From NCBI GenBank assembly GCA_948442615.1, contig CAOJSG010000016.1:1-35943 (forward strand): a DNA stretch of 35,943 nt. Direction: 5' to 3'. The notes beneath the pieces were generated by a model. That model saw only the letters and a program-made list of their open reading frames with translations. It had not been told where the DNA came from and ran no database searches. The DNA is from an uncultured Alistipes sp. (GTDB lineage: Bacteria > Bacteroidota > Bacteroidia > Bacteroidales > Rikenellaceae). The position numbers and the translations under genes are program-made. Shown here piece after piece: positions 1-7,101 of this stretch (the first letter of the stretch is position 1; each line of letters starts with the position of its first letter).

Positions 1-279
1 CTCCAGCACGAACGAGAAGTGGCTCGACTTGGTGCAGTAGCAGTAGTTGTACGACCCTTTGTAGTCGACTTTGGCCATCGCCACGTTGAACATCCGCTTG
101 GCCCGGTTGATCTGCTGGGAGATCTTCGGGAGGTAGGTGATCTTGAGCGGCGTGCCGTACTGCTTGATGAGTTCCATGAGCGGAATGTCGTGGAAATTCA
201 GCTCGTTGTCTTCGACGGAGAATTCGTCCTGCGGGAAATCGAACGATTGTTCGATCAGATCGATGTACTTGTCTTTCAT
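1..279 (-). CDS. speA: Biosynthetic arginine decarboxylase, N-terminal part (runs off the window)
   Basis: Only the first 93 codons, read leftward from the ATG at 279, are in the window. The protein opens MKDKYIDLIEQSFDFPQ and continues through YGTPLKITYLPKISQQINRA and YKGSYNYCYCTKSSHFSFVL. These blocks match the start of the large PLP-dependent (fold III, alanine-racemase-like) arginine decarboxylases of Bacteroidetes, which convert arginine to agmatine for polyamine synthesis in the cytoplasm. The visible Lys in AMAKVDYKGSY is in the region where the family carries the PLP lysine; this assignment is from family knowledge. The gene is divergent from the HU-like gene, with a candidate promoter about 95 bp upstream. 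The catalytic C-terminal part cannot be judged here. Confidence 0.88.
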   Translation of the reverse strand, partial: MKDKYIDLIEQSFDFPQDEFSVEDNELNFHDIPLMELIKQYGTPLKITYLPKISQQINRAKRMFNVAMAKVDYKGSYNYCYCTKSSHFSFVLE

Positions 280-372
280 GGCTCGTTGGGCGGTAGTCGT
301 CTGATCCGCCGCAGCTACATTGCAAATTTCGGGTCAATGCGGCTCGGTCGGATTTCGAATTTTTTCGCGATG

Positions 373-403
373 CAAAGTAGCTAATTATTTTCCGGATACG
401 CAA
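373..403 (-). promoter_or_regulatory. Candidate promoter for speA
   Basis: Reading leftward, TTG (403-401) is followed after 20 bp by CTACTTTG (380-373). This has one mismatch to the Bacteroidetes -7 consensus TAnnTTTG at normal spacing. It would give a 5' leader of roughly 90 nt before the speA ATG. It lies back to back with the HU-gene promoter. Confidence 0.4.
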
Positions 404-441
404 CCATTCGGCCCCATTTATTTATTATATGGTGTGCGGAA

Positions 442-472
442 TTTGTTTTTTCTGCGAAAATGGGTAATTTTG
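442..472 (+). promoter_or_regulatory. Promoter of the HU-like / AAA+ activator / lptE / secG operon
   Basis: TTTG (442-445), 19 bp, then TAATTTTG (465-472): a full match to the Bacteroidetes -33/-7 promoter. Transcription would begin near 478. This leaves GTG 497 as the first sensible in-frame start and rules out the longer upstream reading frame. Confidence 0.75.
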
Positions 473-496
473 TACCTGATTCCAAAGTCGAAAAAC

Positions 497-1240
497 GTGC
501 TCGTAAGAACGATAAAACATTATCTGAGCCGTCACAAACGGCTCGTCATCCCCCAGTTCGGTGCTTTCATCGTCAAGGAACCGGGGGGCGAAGTGCTCTT
601 TTCCGAACTGCTGCGCCGCGACGACGGCGTGCTGCGCGGCCTGCTGTGCGGGGAGGGGATGAGCGAACTGGAGGCCGCCGGCGCCATCGACCGCTTCGTT
701 TTCGAGGTGCGGCATGCCGTGCAGGAGGGGGGCGAATACCCGATGGAGGGGTTCGGCCGGTTCCGCGCGGGGCGCAACGGGACGATGGCCTTCGTTCATG
801 AACCGGCGTCGGATCCGGCGCCCGGAGCGTCCGATCCGGCGGCCGGGCCTGCGAATGCGGAGGATGCCGGGGATGTCCCGCAGCCTGCCGCTCCGGCTGT
901 GCCGCCGCAGCCGGAACGGCAGGCCGCAGCCGCTGCGCATGTGCCGGAGCCGCCGCATGGCTCCAAGATCGACCCCGATCCCAGCCTGAAGGGGCTGCGT
1001 TACGGGAAACCCCGCAAGACGACCGACGCCTACACCTATGTGGAGCGCCGCGCGCGGCGGTCGGTGGACCGCTTCCTGTGGGTGGCGATCATCGCGGCGG
1101 TCGTCGCCGTGGCCGCGATCGCGTTCGGCTTTTACGTGAGCGGCATGCGGGCGGAAGCGGAAGCGGCGGAACTCTCCGTACCGTTCGATACGACCGGCGC
1201 CGACGGGGCCGGAAACGTTGTCCAAACACCCGAAGAATAG
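497..1240 (+). CDS. HU-CCDC81-like domain protein with a C-terminal membrane anchor
   Basis: A 247-residue protein. The first ~95 residues (VRTIKHYLSRHKRLVIPQFG, FIVKE, LLRRDDGVLRGLL, GRFRAG) resemble the bacterial HU-CCDC81 type of HU/IHF-fold domain, which in Bacteroidetes often heads envelope or cell-division proteins. A long Ala/Pro-rich linker follows (about residues 100-160), then a basic stretch and one membrane helix (FLWVAIIAAVVAVAAIAFGF) near residues 190-214, with a short acidic tail. GTG 497 is chosen because the promoter's -7 box ends at 472. The stop is 1 nt from the next gene's ATG, so the two are probably coupled. DNA binding by the N-terminus is inferred. There is no SPOR domain, which is often the C-terminal partner in this family. 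Confidence 0.7.
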   Translation: MLVRTIKHYLSRHKRLVIPQFGAFIVKEPGGEVLFSELLRRDDGVLRGLLCGEGMSELEAAGAIDRFVFEVRHAVQEGGEYPMEGFGRFRAGRNGTMAFVHEPASDPAPGASDPAAGPANAEDAGDVPQPAAPAVPPQPERQAAAAAHVPEPPHGSKIDPDPSLKGLRYGKPRKTTDAYTYVERRARRSVDRFLWVAIIAAVVAVAAIAFGFYVSGMRAEAEAAELSVPFDTTGADGAGNVVQTPEE

Positions 1241-1241
1241 A

Positions 1242-2456
1242 ATGGCGGACCTGCTTTCGATCAAACAACGCTTCGGCATCATCGGGACCTCCGAGCTGCT
1301 GGACCGTGCGCTGGAGGTGGCCGTGCGGGTCGCTCCGACCGATCTCTCGGTGCTCGTCACGGGCGAGAGCGGCGTGGGCAAGGAGTTCTTCCCGCAGGTG
1401 ATCCACGCCTACTCGGCGCGCAAGCACAACAAATACATCGCCGTGAACTGCGGCGCCATTCCCGAGGGGACGATTGACTCCGAACTGTTCGGCCACGAGA
1501 AAGGGGCCTTCACCGGGGCGCTCGAGGCGCGCAAGGGCTACTTCGAGGAGGCCGACGGCGGCACGATCTTCCTGGACGAGGTGGCCGAGCTGCCGCACTC
1601 GACCCAGGCGCGGCTGCTGCGCGTGCTGCAGTCGGGCGAGTTCATCCGCGTGGGCTCGTCGAAGGTGCTCAAGACCAACGTGCGCGTGGTCGCCGCGACG
1701 AATGTCGACCTGCTGAACGCCATCGCTGCGGGGCGGTTCCGCGAGGACCTCTACTACCGTCTCAATACGGTGCCCATCCTCGTGCCGGCCCTGCGCGAAC
1801 GTCCGGGCGACATCTACCTGCTCTTCCGCAAGTTCGCCGGCGACGTGGCCGTGCAGTACCGCATGCCGGCCGTCTCGCTCGACGCGGAGGCCCGGCGCAT
1901 GCTCGAAACCTACTACTGGCGCGGCAACATCCGCCAGCTGAAGAACGTGGCCGAGCAGATCTCGGCCGTCGAGGAGTCGCGGATCGTCACGCCCGAGATC
2001 CTGAGCCGCTACCTGCCCCGCCAGGAGGCGGGCGCTCCGGTGCAGCTGGACGCCCGGCGGGCCGAAGAGCCGATCTCGTCCGAGCGCGAACTGCTCTACA
2101 AGGTGCTGTTCGACATGCGGGCCGACATGAACGAGATGAAGCGCATGCTCGCCGAGCTGATGCAGGGAATGCCGCACCGTGAGCCTCCGCACGACATCAA
2201 GGGGCTGCTGCCGTCGTCGTCGGTGCATGCGGCGGCGTCCGGCTATGCCGAGGCCGCGACGCCGGTCTATGCCGAGAGCGAGGACGTGTCGGACGTGCCG
2301 CCGCGCGGGATGACCAAGGCCGACATGCAGCGCGAGCAGATCATCCGTGCGCTGAAGCGCAACAACGGGCATCGCCGCGAAGCCGCCGCCGAACTCTTCA
2401 TGTCGGAGCGCACGCTCTACCGCAAGATCAAGGAGCTGGGCATCGAGGAGAGCTGA
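1242..2456 (+). CDS. Sigma-54-type AAA+ transcriptional activator, Fis HTH, no receiver domain
   Basis: A 404-residue enhancer-binding-type regulator. It has Walker A GESGVGKE (41-48), the sigma-54 loop GAFTGA (88-93), Walker [10 protein letters not shown] (106-114) and an arginine-finger-like region [14 protein letters not shown]. The C-terminus carries a Fis-type helix-turn-helix ([20 protein letters not shown], then [12 protein letters not shown]). The AAA+ domain starts within ~25 residues of the N-terminus, so there is no receiver, GAF or PAS sensor; any input must come from protein partners, abundance or the ~130-residue linker before the HTH. Upstream in-frame TTG 1218 would overlap the HU-like gene, so ATG 1242 is preferred. 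It is co-transcribed with envelope genes (lptE, secG), which hints at envelope-stress control. Its targets are not visible. Confidence 0.9.
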   Translation: MADLLSIKQRFGIIGTSELLDRALEVAVRVAPTDLSVLVTGESGVGKEFFPQVIHAYSARKHNKYIAVNCGAIPEGTIDSELFGHEKGAFTGALEARKGYFEEADGGTIFLDEVAELPHSTQARLLRVLQSGEFIRVGSSKVLKTNVRVVAATNVDLLNAIAAGRFREDLYYRLNTVPILVPALRERPGDIYLLFRKFAGDVAVQYRMPAVSLDAEARRMLETYYWRGNIRQLKNVAEQISAVEESRIVTPEILSRYLPRQEAGAPVQLDARRAEEPISSERELLYKVLFDMRADMNEMKRMLAELMQGMPHREPPHDIKGLLPSSSVHAAASGYAEAATPVYAESEDVSDVPPRGMTKADMQREQIIRALKRNNGHRREAAAELFMSERTLYRKIKELGIEES

Positions 2457-2645
2457 CGGTCGGAACCGCCGGGGGCGGGGAGGCACCCGCCGAAATTTCG
2501 CCCGCCGATGCGCGGGCTGCGGCGGTGACGCTGCGCCGCGGCCGGGCGATTGCGGCAGCGCGGGGCATGCGGAGCCGCTCCGGCGATCGTCCGAAAGATG
2601 CTATTGGAAATTGAATGCGCACGGAAACGTGCATTTGCAACGATC

Positions 2646-3182
2646 ATGAAAAAACTTCGATTCGATTCGATCCTCCGCTTCGGCGTGACGGCGGCGCTCT
2701 TCGTGCTGGCGGGCTGCGGCGTGGCCGTGAAGTATTCGCTGTCGGGCGCCTCGATCCCGCCCGATGCCAAGACCTTTTCGGTGGCCTACTTCCCCAATAA
2801 CGCCACGATGGTGTCGCCCATCCTCAGCTCGACGCTGACCGATGCGCTCGTGGATATTTTTTCGCGCCGCACGCGCCTCACGCAGGTCGACGAGGGCGGC
2901 GACTTCGCCTTCGAGGGCGAGATTACCAATTACACGTCGACCACGGCGGCCGTGACCAGCGGTACGAGCAACGACTACGCCTCGCTCAACCGGCTGACCA
3001 TCACCGTGAAAGTGCGGTTTACGAATGCCGTCGACGAGAAAATGTCCTTCAACAAGAGCTTCTCGGCCTATGCCGATTACAGCGCCGAACAGCTGCTGAC
3101 CGAGGCCGAGGGGACGCTGATCCCCGAGATCGTCGACCAGCTGGTGACGGATATTTTCCAGGCTGCGGCCTCGAACTGGTAG
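2646..3182 (+). CDS. lptE: LPS assembly lipoprotein LptE (LptE family)
   Basis: A 178-residue lipoprotein. The signal peptide (MKKLRFDSILRFGVTAALFV) ends in lipobox LAGC with acylated Cys24. The mature part contains YSLSGASIPPDAKTFSV, SSTLTDALVDIFSRRTRL, EGEITNYTSTTAA and RFTNAVDEKMSFNKSFSAYA, the layout of the Bacteroidetes LptE family. This protein plugs the LptD barrel and helps insert lipopolysaccharide into the outer leaflet. ATG 2646 is chosen because it starts the signal peptide; the frame is open upstream but not protein-like. The gap to the preceding gene is 189 bp and to the next gene 10 bp. Confidence 0.85.
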   Translation: MKKLRFDSILRFGVTAALFVLAGCGVAVKYSLSGASIPPDAKTFSVAYFPNNATMVSPILSSTLTDALVDIFSRRTRLTQVDEGGDFAFEGEITNYTSTTAAVTSGTSNDYASLNRLTITVKVRFTNAVDEKMSFNKSFSAYADYSAEQLLTEAEGTLIPEIVDQLVTDIFQAAASNW

Positions 3183-3192
3183 CGGATGCGTC

Positions 3193-3678
3193 ATGGGTAA
3201 GCTGACCGAATATCTGACGTCAGGGCGGCTCGCGGAGCTGCCCGATGCGGAGCTGGAGCGTCTGGCGGTGCGTTGGGAGTGGTTCCCGGTGCCGCGCCGG
3301 CTGCTGGCCGCACGGCGGGGAACAGCCGATCCGGGCGCCGTCGCGGGCGCCGCATGCCGCGCCTCCTTCGGGCCGGAGGTGCCGCCGGTCGACGCCGAAC
3401 TGCTGACGACGGTCTCCGCCGAGGAGCTGATCGACCGGTTCCTGCAGGAGGAGGATCTGCGGATCGTGGCCGAGGAGGGGGAGCCCGAGACCGAGGTGCG
3501 GACCGAGGCCGAACTGGACGAAGAGGACGACATGGTGAGCGAGGAGCTGGCGGAAATTTACCTGGCGCAGGGTTTTCGCGACCGTGCCGCAGCGACTTAT
3601 CGCAAATTAAGTTTGCGAAATCCGGAAAAAAGTGTTTACTTTGCCGAGATTATTCATAAAATAGAATCAAATAATTAA
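3193..3678 (+). CDS. TPR-like protein of the lptE-secG operon, unknown function
   Basis: A 161-residue cytoplasmic protein without a signal peptide. The N-terminal third is basic and Leu/Ala-rich (PDAELERLAVRWEWFPVPRR), the middle is very acidic (residues ~90-120, rich in Glu and Asp), and the C-terminus has one TPR-like helix pair (SEELAEIYLAQGFRDRAAAT, then YRKLSLRNPEKSVYFAEII). I recognise it only by position: a short TPR-like protein often sits between LptE-family and SecG genes in Bacteroidales. It may be a scaffold or chaperone-like factor for the envelope operon, which is inference. Its last 80 bases appear to hold a promoter for secG. Confidence 0.7.
   Translation: MGKLTEYLTSGRLAELPDAELERLAVRWEWFPVPRRLLAARRGTADPGAVAGAACRASFGPEVPPVDAELLTTVSAEELIDRFLQEEDLRIVAEEGEPETEVRTEAELDEEDDMVSEELAEIYLAQGFRDRAAATYRKLSLRNPEKSVYFAEIIHKIESNN
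3612..3643 (+). promoter_or_regulatory. Candidate internal promoter for secG
   Basis: TTTG (3612-3615), 20 bp, then TTACTTTG (3636-3643), one mismatch to TAnnTTTG. It lies inside the 3' end of the TPR-like gene, 47 bp before the secG ATG. The TTTG is also the right arm of a small inverted repeat (CGCAAA 3601-3606 / TTTGCG 3612-3617). Confidence 0.45.
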
Positions 3679-3690
3679 AAATTCAAGCAT

Positions 3691-4062
3691 ATGTTATACA
3701 CTATCTGCATCGCTTTGATCCTGGTCGCCAGTGTGTTGATTATTCTCGCCGTGCTGGTTCAGAGCCCCAAGAGCGGCATGGCCGCCAACTTCGGCGCTTC
3801 GAATCAGGTGATGGGTGTGCGCGAGACCTCCGACTTTCTGGAGAAATTCACCTGGACGATGGCCGTGGCGATCGTCGTGCTGAGTCTGACCGCGACGCTG
3901 GTTATGGACAAGGGCAATTCGGGCAGCCAGGCGCAGGACGATGCCAAGGCCGTGCAGGAGCGCGTGCTCGATTCGCAGACGGCGCCCGTGGTGCCGCAGG
4001 CCGAATTCCCCGCCGAAGCGGCCGAAACCGCCGAGCCGGCTGCCGCCGAGACGGCCGAATAG
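3691..4062 (+). CDS. secG: Preprotein translocase subunit SecG
   Basis: A 123-residue inner-membrane protein with the two SecG helices: MLYTICIALILVASVLIILA (about 1-21) and WTMAVAIVVLSLTATLVM (about 53-71). The loop between them carries the family signature VQSPKSGMAANFGASNQVMG. SecG joins SecYE in the Sec translocon and eases preprotein insertion. The Ala/Glu/Pro-rich tail after residue 75 is longer than in E. coli SecG and is low complexity. It is the last gene of the operon; a hairpin terminator starts 24 bp after the stop. Confidence 0.95.
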   Translation: MLYTICIALILVASVLIILAVLVQSPKSGMAANFGASNQVMGVRETSDFLEKFTWTMAVAIVVLSLTATLVMDKGNSGSQAQDDAKAVQERVLDSQTAPVVPQAEFPAEAAETAEPAAAETAE

Positions 4063-4086
4063 GTGCGTCTCCGCAAAGGAGTCCGA

Positions 4087-4117
4087 GGGTATCCCGTTCC
4101 GACGGGATGCCCTTTTT
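4087..4117 (+). terminator. Rho-independent terminator after secG
   Basis: Arms GGGTATCCCGT (4087-4097) and ACGGGATGCCC (4102-4112) form an 11-bp stem with one G-U pair, a TCCG tetraloop and a run of five T (4113-4117). It ends the operon that begins at 442. Confidence 0.9.
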
Positions 4118-4140
4118 CCGTTTTTGTCCGTCGGGGCGGG

Positions 4141-4320
4141 CCCGGTCGTCAGCCGATGTTTTCGGGGGGGGGGAGCCGGGGGCCCGCGTCTCCTGCCGTT
4201 GGCCTCGCATGGTCGAGACTTTCGGAATTGAAGAATCGCTTTTGTCGGGCTGCTGCCGGGGTCCGGTCGTCGGCCGATGTTTTCGGGGGGAGCCGGGGGC
4301 CCGCGTTTCCTGCCGTTGGC
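4141..4320. repeat. Pair of ~60-bp direct repeats with variable G tract in the secG/ompH spacer
   Basis: Copy 1 (4141-4203) and copy 2 (4262-4320) share CCGGTCGTC, GCCGATGTTTTC, a G run, AGCCGGGGGCCCGCGT and TCCTGCCGTTGGC. The G run is 10 long in copy 1 (4164-4173) and 6 in copy 2. They lie ~120 bp apart in the 889-bp interval between secG and the ompH-like gene. Apart from the two terminators at its ends, I see no credible gene in that interval; open frames there are Arg/Pro-rich shadows. Confidence 0.8.
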
Positions 4321-4780
4321 GCCTTCGTCGAGTGCAGGGTGGCCGGAGCCCGGTTTGTCGGGAGGCGGTCGGGAGGCGTATTCTCGAGACGCCGTGCGGA
4401 TGCCGGGCGGCTGAGAGGGCGAACCGTTTTGCCGGCATGCGGACTCTCTGTTCGGACGAAGTCCGTTCTTGGATGATGGGCGGTTCGGCGGATCGCAGGA
4501 TCTGTTTGGACCCGGTCGCGGCATATGACGGTTTTTGCAGCGTTCGCAAAGGATAATGCCGGCTTTTCGTGTCGGATGAGGCGGCTTTTGGGAATGGCAG
4601 GACCGGCGGCTTGGGCGTCGCTTTGCCTCGTGCGGGATCGTGTGGCGGGATCGTGTGCGGGGGGGCGGCTATCGGCCGAACGGCCGGGATATGCGTTGCG
4701 GAGACGTGCGGTTGCGGATGAGAGCGGGCCGCTGGGAGCGCATCCGCTGCGGGTCGGACTGCCGGAGATCGTCCGGCCGA

Positions 4781-4817
4781 AAACGAAACCGCCCGTCCCT
4801 TCGAAGGGGACGGGCGG
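4781..4817 (-). terminator. Terminator of the OmpH-like gene
   Basis: Arms CCGCCCGTCCC (4789-4799) and GGGACGGGCGG (4807-4817) form a perfect 11-bp stem around TTCGAAG. Read leftward it is followed by TTTCGTTTT (4788-4780), fitting termination of the leftward gene that ends at 4952. Confidence 0.75.
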
Positions 4818-4951
4818 ATGCGTGGCTGTCGCCGCTGCCGCTGCAGTCGGAACGGAGGCCGCCGCAACCTTATATCGGTCTGCAGCCTTTCATCGGTCCG
4901 CAGCGTGCCGCATCGCGAACCTGCGGCGGCATGGTCGGAGCGGACGTCCGG

Positions 4952-5536
4952 CTATTTCTTCTCCGCGTTCTTGTCGGCGGCGTACAGCTCGTTGACCTTG
5001 GCCAGCACGGCGGGGGTGATGTTGAGCGTCGTATCCGCGTCGATGAGCGCCGAAGCGTTGATGATCAGCTTGTACTTGTTGTCGGCGTTGATCTCCTCCA
5101 CGGCGCGCTGCAGCAGATCCTGTGCCCGGTTCGTGAAGACGTAGTTCTCCTCGTCGAGGGCCTGCGCCTCCTTCTGCGCGTTGGCCTGGTAGGAGGCGGC
5201 GCGCTGCTCGATGTTGGCCTGCTCCTTTTGGGCGTCGTTGGTGGTGATCAGCCCCTTTTGGTATCTTTCCTGTAATTTGGCGAGGGAAGCCTGGAGGTTC
5301 TGCTCTTTCTGCGCCCAGCTCTTCTGGGCCTTCTCGGTCTTCTCCTTGAGGGCTACGCCTTCGTTCAGATAGAGATCGCACTGCGCCAGGACGGCCTCCA
5401 CCTGTACGTACGCGATGTCGCTGCTCGTGACGGTCTGTTTCTCTTCTGCGGCCGCATTCGTCGTTGCCGCGCCGTTGTCCTTGCAGGCGACGAGACCTGC
5501 CGCCACGATCAGGGCCGAAAGAATTGCTTTTTTCAT
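4952..5536 (-). CDS. OmpH/Skp-family periplasmic chaperone-like lipoprotein
   Basis: A 194-residue protein. The signal sequence MKKAILSALIVAAGLVAC ends in a lipobox with Cys18, unlike soluble E. coli Skp. After a ~20-residue linker, IAYVQVEAVLAQCDLYLNEG matches the conserved OmpH start. A long helical, Gln/Lys/Glu-rich coiled coil (about 60-150) follows, then TNRAQDLLQRAVEEINADNK and a C-terminal beta segment (YKLIINASALIDADTTLNIT). This is the Skp tentacle-plus-body layout. The family holds unfolded outer-membrane proteins in the periplasm. Lipidation would tether this chaperone to a membrane. It is monocistronic, with its own -7 box and terminator. Confidence 0.88.
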   Translation of the reverse strand: MKKAILSALIVAAGLVACKDNGAATTNAAAEEKQTVTSSDIAYVQVEAVLAQCDLYLNEGVALKEKTEKAQKSWAQKEQNLQASLAKLQERYQKGLITTNDAQKEQANIEQRAASYQANAQKEAQALDEENYVFTNRAQDLLQRAVEEINADNKYKLIINASALIDADTTLNITPAVLAKVNELYAADKNAEKK

Positions 5537-5579
5537 TATCGTTGCTGTTTGTGTTGAATTAAATTTTCCTGTCGGAACA

Positions 5580-5587
5580 CAAAGGTA
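5580..5587 (-). promoter_or_regulatory. -7 box of the OmpH-like gene
   Basis: Read leftward the sequence is TACCTTTG, a full TAnnTTTG match, 44 bp before the ATG at 5536. No clear TTTG -33 element was found at the expected distance; the upstream stretch is A/T-rich. Confidence 0.6.
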
Positions 5588-5714
5588 GAAAAAAATCCGA
5601 AATAATTCACACCGAGGCCTCTTTTCGGCTGTTTTTCGCGAAAAGCCCCTTGCGCCGTGCCGTGCCGCGGCCGCCGCGACGCCGTGTGCGGCGCTCCCTC
5701 CGCGCCGCGTGCGG

Positions 5715-5746
5715 ATTGCGGAATTCGCGAAAATAAGCTATTTTTG
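5715..5746 (+). promoter_or_regulatory. Promoter of ruvA
   Basis: ATTG (5715-5718), 20 bp, then TATTTTTG (5739-5746). This is a Bacteroidetes -33/-7 pair ending 23 bp before the ruvA ATG. Confidence 0.7.
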
Positions 5747-5769
5747 TCTTTCGGATAAACGCCATAGCG

Positions 5770-6351
5770 ATGTACGACTATATCTCCGGCACCGTTGCCG
5801 AACTCACGCCCGCCTATGCCGTCGTCGATGTCGGCGGCGTGGGCTATTACCTCCAGATTTCGTTGCAGACCTTCGCCGCGATCGAGGGCGCGCGCGAGGC
5901 GAAGCTCTTCGTGCACCACGTCGTGCGCGAGGATGCGCAGCTCTTCTACGGATTCGCCACCCGGGCCGAGCGCGAAGTGTTCCGCCGGCTGATCGGCGTT
6001 TCGGGCGTCGGCGGCAACACGGCGCGCACGATTCTTTCGACCTATTCGCCCGGCGAGCTGCAGGGGATCATCGCCGCCGAGAACGCCGTGCTGCTCAAGA
6101 ACGTCAAGGGGCTGGGGCTGAAGACCGCCCAGAAGATCATCGTCGAGCTGGCCGGCAAGCTGACCGGACTGGCCGAGGAGCAGGCCGTCGCGGCGACCGC
6201 GGCCTCCGAACAGTACGACGAGGCGCTGGCTGCGCTGGTCATGCTGGGCTTTTCGAAGAGCGCCGCCGAGAAGGCGGTGCGCGCCGTGGCGAAGGAGGAG
6301 CCTTCGGCTTCGATCGAGGAGCTGGTGCGCCAGGCGCTCAAACGGCTCTGA
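5770..6351 (+). CDS. ruvA: Holliday junction branch-migration protein RuvA
   Basis: A 193-residue protein of normal RuvA length. The N-terminal OB-fold (MYDYISGTVAELTPAYAVVD, GGVGYYLQIS) is followed by domain II with two helix-hairpin-helix motifs: LIGVSGVGGNTARTILS (about 76-92) and VKGLGLKTAQKIIVELAGKL (about 112-131). A flexible linker leads to the small RuvB-binding domain III (YDEALAALVMLGFSKSAAEK). RuvA tetramers bind four-way junctions and load the RuvB motor in recombinational repair. ruvB and ruvC are not adjacent. It has its own promoter. Confidence 0.97.
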   Translation: MYDYISGTVAELTPAYAVVDVGGVGYYLQISLQTFAAIEGAREAKLFVHHVVREDAQLFYGFATRAEREVFRRLIGVSGVGGNTARTILSTYSPGELQGIIAAENAVLLKNVKGLGLKTAQKIIVELAGKLTGLAEEQAVAATAASEQYDEALAALVMLGFSKSAAEKAVRAVAKEEPSASIEELVRQALKRL

Positions 6352-6401
6352 CCGCGCCTGTGCGGCTCTCGGATCCCGTGCGCACGATCGGCGCGGCGGC
6401 C

Positions 6402-6738
6402 TGCCCGCCCGGTCTACGCTTCGCCGGGCCGGATGGTTCGCAGAAGCTGCCGGAGGGCTCGCATTTCGCCCGGAGGGGTTGCCCGTCCGGTCCGCGCTTC
6501 GCCCGGGGGCGGACAGTTCGCAGGAGCTGCCGGAGGGCTCGGGACGGTGGGCGATAGACGCATCGGGGCGCATACCGGTGCGTTTGTTACTATTTTCGTC
6601 CGGCTTCGGCCATTCCCGTTTGGCCGGATCGTCTCCGTCCGATCGCGGTCGTCCCGTCCGGCGCGGCCATCCTCGTTCGCTGTCGGCTATTTCTGTTCAG
6701 CCCGGCCGTCTCCATCCGATCGCGGCCGTCCCGTCCGG
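6402..6738. repeat. Two unrelated direct-repeat pairs, both at ~77-78 bp spacing, downstream of ruvA
   Basis: Family A: 6402-6461 and 6480-6541 share TGCCCG, CGCTTCGCC, GTTCGCAG and AGCTGCCGGAGGGCTCG. Family B: 6631-6661 and 6708-6738 share GTCTCC, TCCGATCGCGG and CGTCCCGTCCGG with two mismatches in 31 bp. Copies lie 78 and 77 bp apart. The interval 6352-6837 holds no other credible feature; its open frames are Arg/Pro-rich. Confidence 0.75.
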
Positions 6739-6837
6739 CCCCTCCCCGTTCCCGGACGTTCTTGCCCGGTTCCGGCCGGTTTGGCAGGGAAGTTGCAGCG
6801 CGACGGACGGACCGGCCGCTCGGCTGCCGGTCCGAAG

Positions 6838-6999
6838 ATGCGTAAAATCATGATACCCTGGGACTTTTTCTTGCTGCTCGCGGCGATCTTCGCCGTCGCC
6901 TGCGTCGTGGTCGCCGGCGTGCACCTGCGCCGACGCTGGTATCTGTGCCGTCTCCAGGACCTGCACACCGACCGCTGCCGCGTGCGCCGGAGGGGCTGA
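6838..6999 (+). CDS. Possible small single-pass membrane peptide (53 aa)
   Basis: An ATG-started frame encoding MRKIMIPWDFFLLLAAIFAV, more hydrophobic residues (VVVAGVHL) and then an Arg/Cys-rich cytoplasmic-type tail, ending at a TGA. The hydrophobic run (about 8-28) is long enough for one membrane helix with a positive-inside tail. Third codon positions are almost all G or C, as in the neighbouring genes and unlike random spacer. No promoter or RBS is apparent and no family is recognised. It could be a real small ORF between ruvA and the FKBP pair, or chance. Confidence 0.4.
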   Translation: MRKIMIPWDFFLLLAAIFAVACVVVAGVHLRRRWYLCRLQDLHTDRCRVRRRG

Positions 7000-7077
7000 C
7001 CCCGCGATTTTCTGCGGCGTCGGCATATAAATCGGGCGCTTTTTTGCGTTTTTTACGGGAATTTCGGATTGTTTTCG

Positions 7078-7085
7078 TAAATTTG
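7078..7085 (+). promoter_or_regulatory. -7 box of the FKBP operon
   Basis: TAAATTTG, a full match to TAnnTTTG, 16 bp before the ATG at 7102. The region upstream is T-rich but lacks an obvious TTTG at 19-21 bp. Confidence 0.6.
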
Positions 7086-7101
7086 TACGTTTTTTATGCC
7101 G

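Noticed and set aside
2630..2637. TGCATTTG as an lptE promoter
   Set aside because: It has one mismatch to the -7 box, candidate -33 elements are at 16 or 23 bp rather than 19-21, and it would leave almost no leader before the ATG at 2646.
3902..4867. A 321-codon leftward frame overlapping secG and its terminator
   Set aside because: It overlaps secG, runs through the strong terminator and the direct repeats, and is Arg/Pro/Ser low complexity.
5536..6573. A 345-codon leftward frame opposite ruvA
   Set aside because: A shadow of ruvA, crossing its promoter and the spacer repeats.
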